Made by a program: the position numbers and the translations under genes
Notes under the pieces: model-generated
What the model was told of the DNA's origin: nothing
The model's database searches: none
Seen by the model: only the letters and a program-made list of their open reading frames with translations
Assembly (NCBI RefSeq): GCF_003473545.1
Contig: NZ_QUCM01000013.1
Span: forward strand, 21,990 to 85,989
Origin: Clostridium sp. AM22-11AC
GTDB lineage: Bacteria; Bacillota; Clostridia; Lachnospirales; Lachnospiraceae
DNA: 64,000 nt
Direction of reading: 5' to 3'
In this document: in pieces, positions 35,046 through 45,656 of the stretch
Position numbering within the stretch: position 1 is the stretch's first letter
Layout: every line of letters starts with the position of its first letter

Positions 35046-38000
35046 CTACTGCTTCTTTTGCTTCTTTTTTGCTGCCTTATTCCAATTCGTCCAATCCTCT
35101 CCGGTATACAATGCCTTTCCATTTACCTTAAGCTGTTTAAGGACATTCTGGATCTCTTCTCTGCCTTTTCTGTCGGCTGCAATCCATAAAGGCTTATAAT
35201 GACTCGTAATGGATGTTTTAATCGAACCTGCAGCCTCTTTCTGTGTCTTTCCTTCATCCACTTTACTTTTTACAATGGCATCTGCCATCTTTTTAAAAGG
35301 ATCCAGAGATTTAGCATTTTTATTATCATACTGGCCTATTGCTGCCAGAAGATCCGAATTGCTATAGAATTTTACACTGCTACTATCCTCTGATGCACCC
35401 TGATCCGTCAGGATATCTCCATACAGGCTATCCGGTTCTGTCTGTACCTCTGCCTCCCAGTCAATCTCTTCTTTTCCTTCTAACTGTTTGATCCTGGCAT
35501 CAATGGCGGATTTTACGATCTTTGTGGCATATCCCTGGGATGTGAGCTGACTTACCGCATCCTCGTAAGCTTCCAGGTCATATGATTGCTTTGCCTGGGC
35601 CGCCGCCTCTACCAGCGGATTTACAGAATCTTTGCCGATTAACTCTGATTTGATCACCGTTTTAATCTTGTTTGTTATCGTATCGTTATCAATTCCCGCT
35701 TTGTTAAGATCATCCTTGATTTTCTTCTGGAAATCCTGATCTCCGTTTCTGTGAGCCTGGATCATCATTTTTGTATACATCTCAAGATTTTCTTTGCTTC
35801 CCATGTCGTACTTTTGTTTCAGCCATGTATAATCCGCTTTGCCTCCTGCTGAATCAAAAATAGAATCAATGACAGCTCCCATGTCTCTTGTAAGACTCTT
35901 AATCGGGATTCCGGTGAGCTTGCTCGCCATCTGAGCCGTGTATACAGCTACGTACTGTGGTGTATACTTACTTGTGCCGTCTTTTAACTTCTTAATCTGA
36001 TTCCAAGCGTATATCATATCCTCAAAGCCAGACAGATCCGCTCTGGTTGGCGTGTATCCGGCAATAATGGAGGGAATTTCTTTCACCCATGGGATGTTAT
36101 TCAAAAGGTTCAGGTTATCGAAAATGTTTGATTTAAGGCTGTCTATGTACTTTTCCTTGCTGTTCTTATCTCGGTCATCATCTCTGAGCATATCAACCGC
36201 TGATGCAGCTATTGACGTGGCTACACCGGTAAGGACAAATACAGTTGCGGCGCGTACTGCTCTGCTCTTCGAGCCTTCTTTCTTCGTTTTTACATCTGTT
36301 GCAGCGCGGTAGAGCATATCATAAGTTTTTAGCGGTTCAGCCATGAAGCTGGTAGCCAGCTGATTGATTTCGCTCTGGCTTCTCATAATCTGAGTACGAT
36401 GTAAGATTGAATCAACTACCTGTGTCTTGTCTACAACTTCGCTAAATCTCTTGCCTACCCGCTCGTAAAATTCTTCCGTGCCTTCTTTCAGATCCGGATG
36501 CTGATCCATACACTCGTATTCGCAAGCTCTCCATAGGCGATTCCAGGCCAGTTGATCGCCTTTTTCTGCCAAGATCATAGTTGCATTAACAAACCGCTGC
36601 TTTGTACTGTCGGTGTTAAACATGATATCTTTCATTTGTCGGCTGGTATCCATGCGGTAAAATCCCCAATCTTTCCATTGCGCAATAGGGGCGTATTTAC
36701 ATATAAGGTCCCACTGGCCTTTTCTGGTGATGGTCGTCGCGCCTCTGGCAAGATATTTAGGATTGATCTCCATACTAGCTCTTATGTAAGCTGTTGGCTG
36801 CTGGGCAGCTACACGCAGATTTCCAGCTACAGAAGCCGCTTTCATGTTTGAGACCAGTTGGCTGGCTATGCTTTTATCTTTATTTACTGTCCCGTTGATA
36901 TCTGAAACCAGCTTGACGATATAATCATTTCCCTGCTTTCCAAAGGTCCTTTCTATCTCTTCTTTAATAGATGATCCAAACTCAGTCATTCCTCTGGTGT
37001 CCTTATAATTGTACACCTTATTAAGATCTGACAGTGGGATTACATAGGCATTATATGTACTCATGTTATCAACCTGGCGGCTAAACACATCAAAGATGTC
37101 CTCAATAATCAATGGATTATTCGCATATGGGGTTGTGCTCTTGGTGATTCCCATGTTCTTAATGGTTGACGCTTTATTTCCCGCATCTCCCTGCCTGGTT
37201 GCCACATAGTTTTTATCTGTGCTAATTGGGAAATAATTCTTTGCTGTGAATTTCTCATAACCATACATGTCCATGGTTACTTCATTTCCCCAGGCTGCAC
37301 ACTGATCTCCCATAAACTGCTGCAATCCATCCGCAAGAGCACGCTGCGCCGGTGTTAAAGTCTTTGTGATCGTTTCTACATCTGCGGCCGTAACCTTTAC
37401 AGGGCGATAATTCTTCTTGATCTGTGCCGGTGTATAAGTCGTTCCTTCCAATTTGGCTTTTCCAACTACCGGCGCCTGCTTAATACCGCCGTTTCGATCA
37501 TACATATGGCCTCTGGCCTGGCTTCTTTTGTTTAACTCATACAGCGACATCACCTGGGCTACTGTAAGATCAATCTCACCTCTCGATGTCTTAAAATGCT
37601 GAGTCTTGGCATTTGATCCCGTCCATTCACGCAATTCTTTAGGCTTGATTCCATACTTATCCACAATATCATCCACATATTCCTGAGCAGATCTCAATTT
37701 TTCTGTCTTTTTATCCAGTCCGTTACGCAATGCATCATAGGTGGACTTCATGTTGTCTCCCATTTTTCCAAACATGGTCTGCGGATCCAACATGTCATAA
37801 TTCAACAGTTTATCTCCCATTCCCGCAGGTCCTACATACTCCACCTTATTCCGCCTCTGCTCCAGATCCCTAAACACTCCATCTGCCAGAATACTCAGTT
37901 CTCCAGATTTTTTGTTGCTCTTAAGATCATTTACTTCTGTTATAGCCTTTTTCATAGCCATAACTGTCTTTTTAAGCTCACCCATGCTATATGCATCCAA

Positions 38001-41000
38001 GTTATCTAATTTATCAATTCCCTTTGTTTTTTCAATTAGTTCCTGAATGCGCTGTGCAATATCTGGGTCAATATCCATGGTCATGGTATCACCAGTCTTC
38101 TGGTCCACATAAACACCGCCATTATCCAGGATCTCCTTAAATGCATCCTGGGCTGCTTTCCAGTCTTCTTTTCGCTGGGTTTTGATCTCACTATCCTCAT
38201 CATTTGGAGAAAAATCAATGTTGTTCAGGAAAGCCGCTACAGATTGTCTCAGTCCCTCTGGAATATGCTTTGAATCAGTCGGTTTCAGCAACCAATTCTG
38301 TAATTTTTTTCTTTCTTTGATGATCTGTCTCTTATCTTCTCTTTTCTGCTGATTCTCCCGCAATGACTTGATCCGCTCTTTGCTCCTCTGCTGCATGGCA
38401 GCCAATTCCTGGTTCTTGCTGTTTCGCAGATCATCCATCCTTTTTTTATAATACTCCCTCTGCTCTTTTCGCTCTGCTTCCGTGAGGTTTTTATACTGTT
38501 CTGCCAGGCGTGCGCTTTCTTCAAGGTTCTGCTTTTTAATCTGTTTAAGGCTTTCATCATACTTTGATTTCAAATCATTTTTATAGTCTCTTATCTTCTG
38601 CTGATACTGCCAGCGCAATTTTTGCATCTGAGCCTCTTTTTTATCAGCAAACGTCGCACTTGGTTTTCTCACATCAAAATATGATGATAAGATGTCCTGT
38701 CCTACCATATATGCCATTTCATCCATATTGGCGGCATATGGGTTCTTAATTTGTGGAGCTGTCTGATCCAGAGCGGATGCTATCGCAACCAGCTCATCCG
38801 CCGGATGTGTCACGTCTGCCGGGAAAAGTTCCGGATACTGTCCTTGCAACTCCTGGTACAGAGAATCTATTGAGATACCATCTGCCCCCATTTTCATCTT
38901 TCCAAAGTAGCGTTTTCTAAATTCATTATATCCGCCCACAGAAGCCAAATCTGCCTTGTCCTGGTCTGTGATTGCAATCTTTGTGTCTTTAATCTGCTTT
39001 CTCAGATCCTTATAGTGTTCCGTTAGTTCTGTATCTTTCTGCACTGACTTTTCCAGAATACTTTTGCCCATGCTGGTTGCAGCTTCTGTAATAGCCTGTC
39101 CATCCACTTGGCCAGCACCACGGATATACTGATAGAGTTTAGACAGGTTTCTTTCCAATATTTCACTTGAATATTTACTGCCATATTCTTTCAGGATATT
39201 TCTTGCAACTTTTTTGATATCCTCGGTCCGCACTGCATCCTTGTCTGTCAACTTAAACTGCTGCTCCAGAAGATCATTCGCCTGTTTTAAAGCCTCATTT
39301 TGGTCTTGCAATGCCTGAATTCTACGTTCACTCATAGTATCGTCTACATCATCCAGCTGGAAACGAGTCTTGCTTTTTTCTGTACCTGGTTGTATATTGT
39401 CCTTAGTAGCAGGAGTAATGACGCTATACGTTTCGGACGTTCTGTACGGGTCAGTTTTTTCTGGCATTGTAAGCGTAGTGGATACACTCCTGCTATTTTT
39501 ATTTTCCCACGCATACATTGTGTGCAGCTCAAGCATTCCTTTCTTGCTTCTAACGTATTCTACGGCAACATTTTTTCCATTAATATCCTTCTCGAATTTC
39601 AGAACTGGTTTTCTATCTTTGGAACTGGTTGTATTTTCTACCTTATCGTAGCTTGATATAATTTCCGGAAGTCTTGATAGTATCTCCGGCGTTACCGGTG
39701 TCTGCCCTCTCGATCTTTCTTTTTCTGGATTGCTATGGCTATCTTCAAACTCGCTTGTAATGGCAACATTTAAATTTTCTGTATTGACTCCTGTGTCTTT
39801 GTAAATCCGTTGCGCGAGCTCTGGACCTATTTTTCCAATATATAATCTTGCATATGGTTTTTTGTGGACATGATCGCGGTAAAAATCTGCAATATCTTGT
39901 TTTGTGTTGCATATTATGATACTGTCGTTATTTTTCCACCAGCCTTTCTCTTTCTCTCCGTATTCCTCAAATCCAAACTGATTTAATTCATACTTGCTGC
40001 TTTGCATGATGTTATCCGCTCTTTCTTTACCTGCTTTATAGTCCTTGCTGCCTTGCTCCAGACCAAGCAGCCAAGCATAGCGGGCATCTTCATACATCTG
40101 TACATCCTGTTCCAGATTCTTTGCTGCTGCACGGGTGCTGCCGGTTTTGATCAGGTTCTTGATCGAATCGATCACATCTGACAGGAAATCAATGATCTTC
40201 TGGGCTAAATTGCGATCTTTTTTTACTACCTGGTCGATAAAATCCGGATCGTTCAAGAATTTCTGTGTCGCATCTGCGGCAATCTCTTCCATTACCTGCT
40301 GACGGGTGAGGTCTTGCCCGGCATCCTTGTAGCGGTTGGTGTATGATTCTACTAAATCTTCCCAGGCTTTTCCGGTTGCCTTCATCTGTGCTTCTGTCAC
40401 GATCTCCTGATACAGGCGGTAAGATTCTGGGGCCGTATCTTTAATGAAATGCGTCAGTTCGTGAGAAAGAGATCCGTTAAAATCCTCGGAGTTGATGTTT
40501 ATGGTAATCTCTCCCGGTTTATATGAGGCTGTTGCATTCTCCTGTGAAAGATTGTCTACCAGATTAATCTTAAGGCCTGTTTTCTTTCCTATATGCTCCG
40601 CTACATTGCGCTGATCCTGTGTTGCATAGTCGGATACAGTGCCTAAACCGCCCTCTTTGATCTGTCCCTGCGTGTACTTAGGTTTGACCTGGTTGTCCAG
40701 GTTATAATCCTGGATACCGGCACGGTAGGCAGCTTCTATCTGCTGATCGGATAAAAGAGACATTAAGGCCGAGTGAGTAGCTGTGTCCAGATCGATCTGG
40801 TTGTAACCCGCATCATAAGCACGGCCAAATGCTTTGTTGAATGTGGATACGTCTACGGATCCATCATATGTGTTTAGCAGGGCGTCACCGCCATATTTGC
40901 CATAGTGCGACTTATACTCCGTTGATTCCTGGTCCGAGAGCTTAACATTATCCTCTGCTTCAAAGTTGCTCTGAGGGTTTCTGTGTTCGTTTTCCTGGGC

Positions 41001-43250
41001 GTTTATTGTATCCTGTTCAGAATTGTGTGCTGCTGTGGCCTGTGGCTGCTCCTGAGTGGCTTTGGGTGCTGCGTAAGGCTTCTCTGGTGAATCGGTCTGG
41101 TGTTCTTCTTGGATCTGGTTATCCTGGCGCTCTAGTGGGGTGGATTCATATTCCGGCTGTACGCTCTGCTCTGTCGGTCGTTTGACGTCTGAGTTCTGGA
41201 TTGTCTCTTGTGCCGTAGGCTCTGCCTGGTTTTCTTGCTGGCTTCGATTGGTGTATTCCTGATTTTGAGAGGCCTGTTTCTGTGATTGAATTGCCTGTTC
41301 CTGTGGTTGAGTCGGTTGTCCCTGGGCCTGAAGTGTCTGTTCGTCCTGGCCTTTTTGTTCTTCTGCCATTCGGTTTTGCCATTCCCATAAACGCATGTCA
41401 TACTCTGCTTTATCGCGATTGTTAACAAATTTGCCCTGCCTCTGCATAGCGGCATACTCTTCTGCCATACGCTGTAAACCCTGGGCCTCTTTCGCATCCG
41501 CCGGATTGGTGTAGTGGGTTTGGTCTGTATCTATCCCTTCAGAATAATCCCTATAGTCAACATCCAGATTTTTCCCATAGTTGTTGATTGCAACATTGTT
41601 CGCTATGGTAGCTGGTGCGTTCATGATTCCAGCTGTTGCCGCACCTAAGAGAAAATCTTCCCACGTCTGCGGATCTGTGAGATCTCCTGTAAGATCCAGC
41701 TCATCCCCGTAGATGAAATGTTTACGGATAGATTCTGTGAGGTCCTGTACAGCTTCCTGGGTGCCTTCTGAAAGCATATCTGAACCGTAGTTTATCACGC
41801 CTAATACAGCACGTCTTACTGCCGGGTTCTTTGCTAAGGCCGATGTGATCCCTTGCTTTGCTGCTTGTGCTACCTTGGTGTTTCCAAGTGTTTTTTTGAT
41901 AAATCCGCCGCCGTACTGTGAGATTCCGCCGAGCAAAAGATTTGTAACTGTTTCATCTGCTGCGGTAAGAACTGCGTTGACCTGGGCGCCCTCTACCGGT
42001 CTGCCGTCCATGATGTCCTGCCGGTAACTTTGTCCGCCTGTTTGCGCCGCAAATATTGCACTGGATACCGCTGGACCACCCGCCCCGCCTACAATGATAC
42101 TGGGGATCATGTTTCCGATTGCATTGGCCATCTTATATGTAAACCCGTCAATTGTCCCGGCATTTTCAAGCATTTTGGTCTGGGATAACTCTGATTCTGT
42201 AGGCATTGCGTTTTTGCGTGTCCCCATAGCAAAATCGGGAATTGATTTAATGCCTTCTACTGCATTCTGCATACCTGCACCAATCGACTGGGTTGTATTT
42301 ACTATGGTTTTAATCGGTCCCTTGTACTGATTGTTGTGTTCGTAGTTTGCCTCTGCACCCCTCTGGTTTAATTCTCCCTGTATGGAATCCAGGTATTTTT
42401 CTGCCGTGTCTTTACCTTGGCGTTCAAAAAGATAGTCGTAAATATCGCGTTCTGAATCATTTAATAGAGCATATCTTCTTAATGGACTCTTAGCGTTATC
42501 CTGGCCGCTTGTTATATCCAGAACAGAGCTTTTACCAAATACATTCTTTCCATCTCCGAATGTATTGACATAACTTTCAACCGGGTTGCTTTCTTTTCCT
42601 CCTAATGTCAGTTTTTTGCCACCAATCGTTAGACCCTTATCCCCGAATGGCAGCTTTTTGTTATTGTACATAAAAGCATACTGATCATTCGCTTTTGCGG
42701 CATTCTCTTTTGCCTTTTTAACAGTATCCGCAAAATCTTTCTGTTGAGGAATGTCAGTATACTGAATGAATGTATCTCCGTCTTGAAATCCGACCTTATC
42801 CTTAGCTTCCTGCTGCTCTTTTTCTATCCTTTTTCTTTTGCGGTATTCCTGTAAAAGGTCGTTTTCGTACTGTGCTTCATTTAACATCCACTTTTGCTGC
42901 TTTATTTGGTTGTACTGTTTTACCGCATCAGCCATGGGGATAGAACTCTCAGCGACTTTTTCCCTGTCGCTCCGGATAAAATCTGTCATGGCTGTTGTAT
43001 GCTGACTGGTTGAACTCTTGCGCAACCAGTCCTGTCTTTCTTGTCTTTTCTGCTCGTTTTGTAATTCAACAAGTTTCTCTTTATCTTTTTTAGCCTGCAG
43101 CAAGCTTCTCAAATCGCTTTTTCTTGTTTTTTGAGATTCTTCAAATGATGGTATGCCGCTTACCGTGCTATTCGATTCACTTTCATAAGTATCATCGTTG
43201 TTCTCTAAAACTTTTTTCTTTTTTAATATGCTAGATAATGAAGTCCCCAA
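35046..43250 (-). CDS. Giant polyvalent phage protein (2734 residues), probable ejection protein
   Basis: A single 8.2-kb frame. Residues 1-250 are charged and helical; ~330-560 contain hydrophobic, Gly/Ala-rich stretches that could cross a membrane; ~620-790 are a Gln/Glu/Pro low-complexity region. A zinc-metallopeptidase motif HELTH lies at 930-934, with a possible third ligand Glu at 988/989 (MEEIAAD). Around residue 1240 a segment (GMLELHTMYAWENKNSRSV) resembles the Barnase/EndoU-like nuclease domains found in phage MuF and polyvalent proteins. A long coiled coil (~1560-1690) and a C-terminal part resembling LPD38 follow. Proteins of this build are injected with phage DNA. Last gene of the late block; expected to be a virion protein. 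Confidence 0.8.
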   Translation of the reverse strand: MGTSLSSILKKKKVLENNDDTYESESNSTVSGIPSFEESQKTRKSDLRSLLQAKKDKEKLVELQNEQKRQERQDWLRKSSTSQHTTAMTDFIRSDREKVAESSIPMADAVKQYNQIKQQKWMLNEAQYENDLLQEYRKRKRIEKEQQEAKDKVGFQDGDTFIQYTDIPQQKDFADTVKKAKENAAKANDQYAFMYNNKKLPFGDKGLTIGGKKLTLGGKESNPVESYVNTFGDGKNVFGKSSVLDITSGQDNAKSPLRRYALLNDSERDIYDYLFERQGKDTAEKYLDSIQGELNQRGAEANYEHNNQYKGPIKTIVNTTQSIGAGMQNAVEGIKSIPDFAMGTRKNAMPTESELSQTKMLENAGTIDGFTYKMANAIGNMIPSIIVGGAGGPAVSSAIFAAQTGGQSYRQDIMDGRPVEGAQVNAVLTAADETVTNLLLGGISQYGGGFIKKTLGNTKVAQAAKQGITSALAKNPAVRRAVLGVINYGSDMLSEGTQEAVQDLTESIRKHFIYGDELDLTGDLTDPQTWEDFLLGAATAGIMNAPATIANNVAINNYGKNLDVDYRDYSEGIDTDQTHYTNPADAKEAQGLQRMAEEYAAMQRQGKFVNNRDKAEYDMRLWEWQNRMAEEQKGQDEQTLQAQGQPTQPQEQAIQSQKQASQNQEYTNRSQQENQAEPTAQETIQNSDVKRPTEQSVQPEYESTPLERQDNQIQEEHQTDSPEKPYAAPKATQEQPQATAAHNSEQDTINAQENEHRNPQSNFEAEDNVKLSDQESTEYKSHYGKYGGDALLNTYDGSVDVSTFNKAFGRAYDAGYNQIDLDTATHSALMSLLSDQQIEAAYRAGIQDYNLDNQVKPKYTQGQIKEGGLGTVSDYATQDQRNVAEHIGKKTGLKINLVDNLSQENATASYKPGEITININSEDFNGSLSHELTHFIKDTAPESYRLYQEIVTEAQMKATGKAWEDLVESYTNRYKDAGQDLTRQQVMEEIAADATQKFLNDPDFIDQVVKKDRNLAQKIIDFLSDVIDSIKNLIKTGSTRAAAKNLEQDVQMYEDARYAWLLGLEQGSKDYKAGKERADNIMQSSKYELNQFGFEEYGEKEKGWWKNNDSIIICNTKQDIADFYRDHVHKKPYARLYIGKIGPELAQRIYKDTGVNTENLNVAITSEFEDSHSNPEKERSRGQTPVTPEILSRLPEIISSYDKVENTTSSKDRKPVLKFEKDINGKNVAVEYVRSKKGMLELHTMYAWENKNSRSVSTTLTMPEKTDPYRTSETYSVITPATKDNIQPGTEKSKTRFQLDDVDDTMSERRIQALQDQNEALKQANDLLEQQFKLTDKDAVRTEDIKKVARNILKEYGSKYSSEILERNLSKLYQYIRGAGQVDGQAITEAATSMGKSILEKSVQKDTELTEHYKDLRKQIKDTKIAITDQDKADLASVGGYNEFRKRYFGKMKMGADGISIDSLYQELQGQYPELFPADVTHPADELVAIASALDQTAPQIKNPYAANMDEMAYMVGQDILSSYFDVRKPSATFADKKEAQMQKLRWQYQQKIRDYKNDLKSKYDESLKQIKKQNLEESARLAEQYKNLTEAERKEQREYYKKRMDDLRNSKNQELAAMQQRSKERIKSLRENQQKREDKRQIIKERKKLQNWLLKPTDSKHIPEGLRQSVAAFLNNIDFSPNDEDSEIKTQRKEDWKAAQDAFKEILDNGGVYVDQKTGDTMTMDIDPDIAQRIQELIEKTKGIDKLDNLDAYSMGELKKTVMAMKKAITEVNDLKSNKKSGELSILADGVFRDLEQRRNKVEYVGPAGMGDKLLNYDMLDPQTMFGKMGDNMKSTYDALRNGLDKKTEKLRSAQEYVDDIVDKYGIKPKELREWTGSNAKTQHFKTSRGEIDLTVAQVMSLYELNKRSQARGHMYDRNGGIKQAPVVGKAKLEGTTYTPAQIKKNYRPVKVTAADVETITKTLTPAQRALADGLQQFMGDQCAAWGNEVTMDMYGYEKFTAKNYFPISTDKNYVATRQGDAGNKASTIKNMGITKSTTPYANNPLIIEDIFDVFSRQVDNMSTYNAYVIPLSDLNKVYNYKDTRGMTEFGSSIKEEIERTFGKQGNDYIVKLVSDINGTVNKDKSIASQLVSNMKAASVAGNLRVAAQQPTAYIRASMEINPKYLARGATTITRKGQWDLICKYAPIAQWKDWGFYRMDTSRQMKDIMFNTDSTKQRFVNATMILAEKGDQLAWNRLWRACEYECMDQHPDLKEGTEEFYERVGKRFSEVVDKTQVVDSILHRTQIMRSQSEINQLATSFMAEPLKTYDMLYRAATDVKTKKEGSKSRAVRAATVFVLTGVATSIAASAVDMLRDDDRDKNSKEKYIDSLKSNIFDNLNLLNNIPWVKEIPSIIAGYTPTRADLSGFEDMIYAWNQIKKLKDGTSKYTPQYVAVYTAQMASKLTGIPIKSLTRDMGAVIDSIFDSAGGKADYTWLKQKYDMGSKENLEMYTKMMIQAHRNGDQDFQKKIKDDLNKAGIDNDTITNKIKTVIKSELIGKDSVNPLVEAAAQAKQSYDLEAYEDAVSQLTSQGYATKIVKSAIDARIKQLEGKEEIDWEAEVQTEPDSLYGDILTDQGASEDSSSVKFYSNSDLLAAIGQYDNKNAKSLDPFKKMADAIVKSKVDEGKTQKEAAGSIKTSITSHYKPLWIAADRKGREEIQNVLKQLKVNGKALYTGEDWTNWNKAAKKKQKKQ

Positions 43251-43264
43251 AGTTGCCTCCTTGT

Positions 43265-44536
43265 TTACTTATCCGTGTCAGTTACCTGTTTCAGTATTCT
43301 TAAACCTTTATCGTAATCACCACCGGCCTGTGTGATTACTTTTTTAATCTGGCTATCAGTCAAGCTCGGGTACTGATCTGCAACATATTCAATTACCTGT
43401 GCTATGCTATAATTGGTGCGTCCATGTCCATCCTTACTTTCAATCAATCTTTTCGCATCCTCAACATACTTTGCAAGATCCGAGCTAGTGCTACTAGACT
43501 TCTTGGAGGATCCCTTTGAAGATCTACCAGACGAACCTCCGGATGCTTTTTTAGCCAGTGATGCCGCCAACTGCTGTCTCTGCAATTCCAGCTGTAATGC
43601 ATCCTGCTGTTTCTGATAATCAAACTGGGTCTGCCAGTTCTGCTGTGCAAGTGCATCCTGGGTCTTCTGGTATGCGTACTGTTCCGCCCACTGCTGCGCA
43701 GAAAGGTCTGTCTGATATGCTCCAAAATCCTGGTTATATGAGCTATCATATCGTCCAGCGTAATAATTTAGATCATTGTAGTAATCATTTACACTATCTC
43801 TATACCTGCTATAATCAATGTTATCCTGGTTATTTACTGCATTCAGACGGTTATACAGCTCCTGTCCTTCATTCAGATACTGCTGATATACACGGTCATA
43901 TATGTCAAATGACTTATCGTTCAGCTGGCTCAGGTAATTGTCATACGCCTGCTGTCCTGCTGCCTGTGCATAAGTGGATCCGTAACCACCTGTAGCCGCT
44001 GTTGCTGCTCCCATGGTATCCCTCATGGCTTTCTGTCCCTGCTGGATATACTGTTCCCGGTAGTTTTTATACAGATCTGAATCATATACACTATTCGTGT
44101 CAAATGACTTCCTGTTTAATATATTATCAATGATCCCATCAATTGTTCCTTGATACTTGCTATAGTATTCATCCGGCTTATTATTTTCAATTTCATCCAA
44201 TCGATCAGCATAATCCGTTGTCCGTGCAGATGGCGAAAACTTTTCATAGTTATAATCCGTCAAGTATGTAGCCGCCGGATGTCCCGGTCCGGTCTTGCCA
44301 TCATCGCTCACCGGTGTAATTGTTACGTTCTGATTCTGGTTGTTGGCATTACTCTGCTGCCCCGCTGCCTGTGATTTCTGAGACTGCTGCTGCAATGACT
44401 TCAACAGTGACATATTCTGCTGTGCAGTTCCGCTGTATCCAGTAATTCCATACTGAGATGCAAGGTTTTTTCTGGCTCCGTAAGAGCTGTCCATGTTACG
44501 GCTTTTCAAATAATCAACAATAGATGCAACTGCCAT
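43265..44536 (-). CDS. Internal virion/ejection-like protein
   Basis: 423 residues, unusually rich in Gln, Tyr, Ser and Ala. A central helical block (residues ~120-320) has many YxxYL/Q patterns (YQQYLNEGQELYNRLNAV) and a coiled-coil region of Gln/Leu repeats near 290-330, followed by a Ser/Gly/Lys linker and a compact C-terminal domain (YSIAQVIEYVADQYPS). This composition is seen in internal core proteins of short-tailed phages ejected during infection. It is 14 bases upstream of the giant polyvalent gene. Assignment rests on composition and position. Confidence 0.6.
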   Translation of the reverse strand: MAVASIVDYLKSRNMDSSYGARKNLASQYGITGYSGTAQQNMSLLKSLQQQSQKSQAAGQQSNANNQNQNVTITPVSDDGKTGPGHPAATYLTDYNYEKFSPSARTTDYADRLDEIENNKPDEYYSKYQGTIDGIIDNILNRKSFDTNSVYDSDLYKNYREQYIQQGQKAMRDTMGAATAATGGYGSTYAQAAGQQAYDNYLSQLNDKSFDIYDRVYQQYLNEGQELYNRLNAVNNQDNIDYSRYRDSVNDYYNDLNYYAGRYDSSYNQDFGAYQTDLSAQQWAEQYAYQKTQDALAQQNWQTQFDYQKQQDALQLELQRQQLAASLAKKASGGSSGRSSKGSSKKSSSTSSDLAKYVEDAKRLIESKDGHGRTNYSIAQVIEYVADQYPSLTDSQIKKVITQAGGDYDKGLRILKQVTDTDK

Positions 44537-44538
44537 AC

Positions 44539-44715
44539 TTATTCCCCTTTCTTATCTTCCGGCTGGTCCTTAGTCTCAGATTCCATTCTTTCTCCATTTT
44601 GGAGCATTCGATTGATTGTAAGCAGAATCCCTGCCTGTGTTACTCCCTCAACTTTTAACTGATTTAATGCGATCAGTGCTGTATTAATATCACTTTCTTC
44701 AAAAACAATCTTCAC
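44539..44715 (-). CDS. Small phage protein (58 residues, GTG start)
   Basis: Starts with GTG at 44715, sharing its G with the TAG stop of the fibre paralogue upstream (TAGTG), and has AAGGAGG 8 bases before. The sequence KIVFEESDINTALIALNQL followed by a charged tail is short and helical. Unknown role; its position suggests a co-translated structural accessory. Confidence 0.6.
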   Translation of the reverse strand: MKIVFEESDINTALIALNQLKVEGVTQAGILLTINRMLQNGERMESETKDQPEDKKGE

Positions 44716-45656
44716 TAAGCTGCCTCCTTAATCTCTTTTAAAGCTTTTTCCAATTCTTTGATTTCCTTTTGCTGCGCCTTTATTGCTCCAGCAAATAATA
44801 CGCTGTTGTTTCCATATGGAATTGATAAGTATTCTTCGGAATGATCTACCAAAGGAAGATTTGTTCCAAGCTTTTTCTGAAGTGCATCCAGCTCCTGGGC
44901 AATTAATCCCATTGACCTTTGATCGGAATCTTTAAACTTAAAAGTAACCGGTCTCATTCCCAAGACTAAATTTAAGGCTATTTCATCCGGAATCTCTTTG
45001 ATATTTTCCTTCAATCTCCTATCTGATCTTTCATACAGTGTTTCGCATGACACATCACCAGATACCGTTACTGTATTTGCAGTCAGCGTTCCACTGACAT
45101 CCGCGTTCCCTGATATTCGCATATAATTTGTATACAGAAGTCCCTGTGTAGTGATCGTGTCTGCATAGGTTATGGCATCTACACTCACTGCGCCTGAAGA
45201 TGATACTTTAAACTTATCATTTATATTGATAGATCCACCATTGATCGTTCCACTAAATGAAGCCGTTCCATCTTTGTATAGCTTGAAGTTATTCGTATCA
45301 ATAACTAGATATCCTGTCTTAAATGTAATAGCATCTGATGTTGCTGATATTTCTGAACACAGTTTATCTTTGCTCACTTTCAATGCAATCTGACCATTCA
45401 ACACCCTGATGCTAGTTTCCGTGCTTTCTTTCAGATTGGTAAACTGGCTGATAAATCCATTCATAGTTACTTCCAATTGACTAATGGATTCATCTGTTTC
45501 CTGGTACTTAAGAAAAGAATCTTTTGCAAAATTGTCTTCCGGAGTTATATTGCTCAAGCTATATCTAAGCTGTTCATTCAACATTTGGATATAGCTATAA
45601 ACTTTTTTCATATTTTGATCTTGCCCACCTAACGCAGGCATATTAAAGCTTGACAT
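44715..45656 (-). CDS. Fibre protein with C-terminal S74 auto-processing chaperone (paralogue 2)
   Basis: 313 residues. An N-terminal coiled coil and beta repeats (FSGTINGGSININDKFKV) lead to a C-terminal intramolecular chaperone domain of the peptidase S74 type: SDRRLKENI with Ser211 and Lys216 in the S-x4-K dyad, then GLIAQELDAL and a coiled-coil end. Such domains assist trimer folding and cut themselves off before the Ser. It overlaps its paralogue by 14 bases. Phage tail/fibre component. Confidence 0.82.
   Translation of the reverse strand: MSSFNMPALGGQDQNMKKVYSYIQMLNEQLRYSLSNITPEDNFAKDSFLKYQETDESISQLEVTMNGFISQFTNLKESTETSIRVLNGQIALKVSKDKLCSEISATSDAITFKTGYLVIDTNNFKLYKDGTASFSGTINGGSININDKFKVSSSGAVSVDAITYADTITTQGLLYTNYMRISGNADVSGTLTANTVTVSGDVSCETLYERSDRRLKENIKEIPDEIALNLVLGMRPVTFKFKDSDQRSMGLIAQELDALQKKLGTNLPLVDHSEEYLSIPYGNNSVLFAGAIKAQQKEIKELEKALKEIKEAA

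Noticed and set aside
36052..39656. Rightward open frames inside the giant polyvalent gene
   Set aside because: Short, without RBS, and fully within a long frame with clear domains.
43770..43782. TAATTTAGA in the plus strand of the internal virion protein gene as a fifth fibre site
   Set aside because: Only nine bases match, preceded by GTAATA instead of ATAG, and no alternative fibre tip follows in frame.
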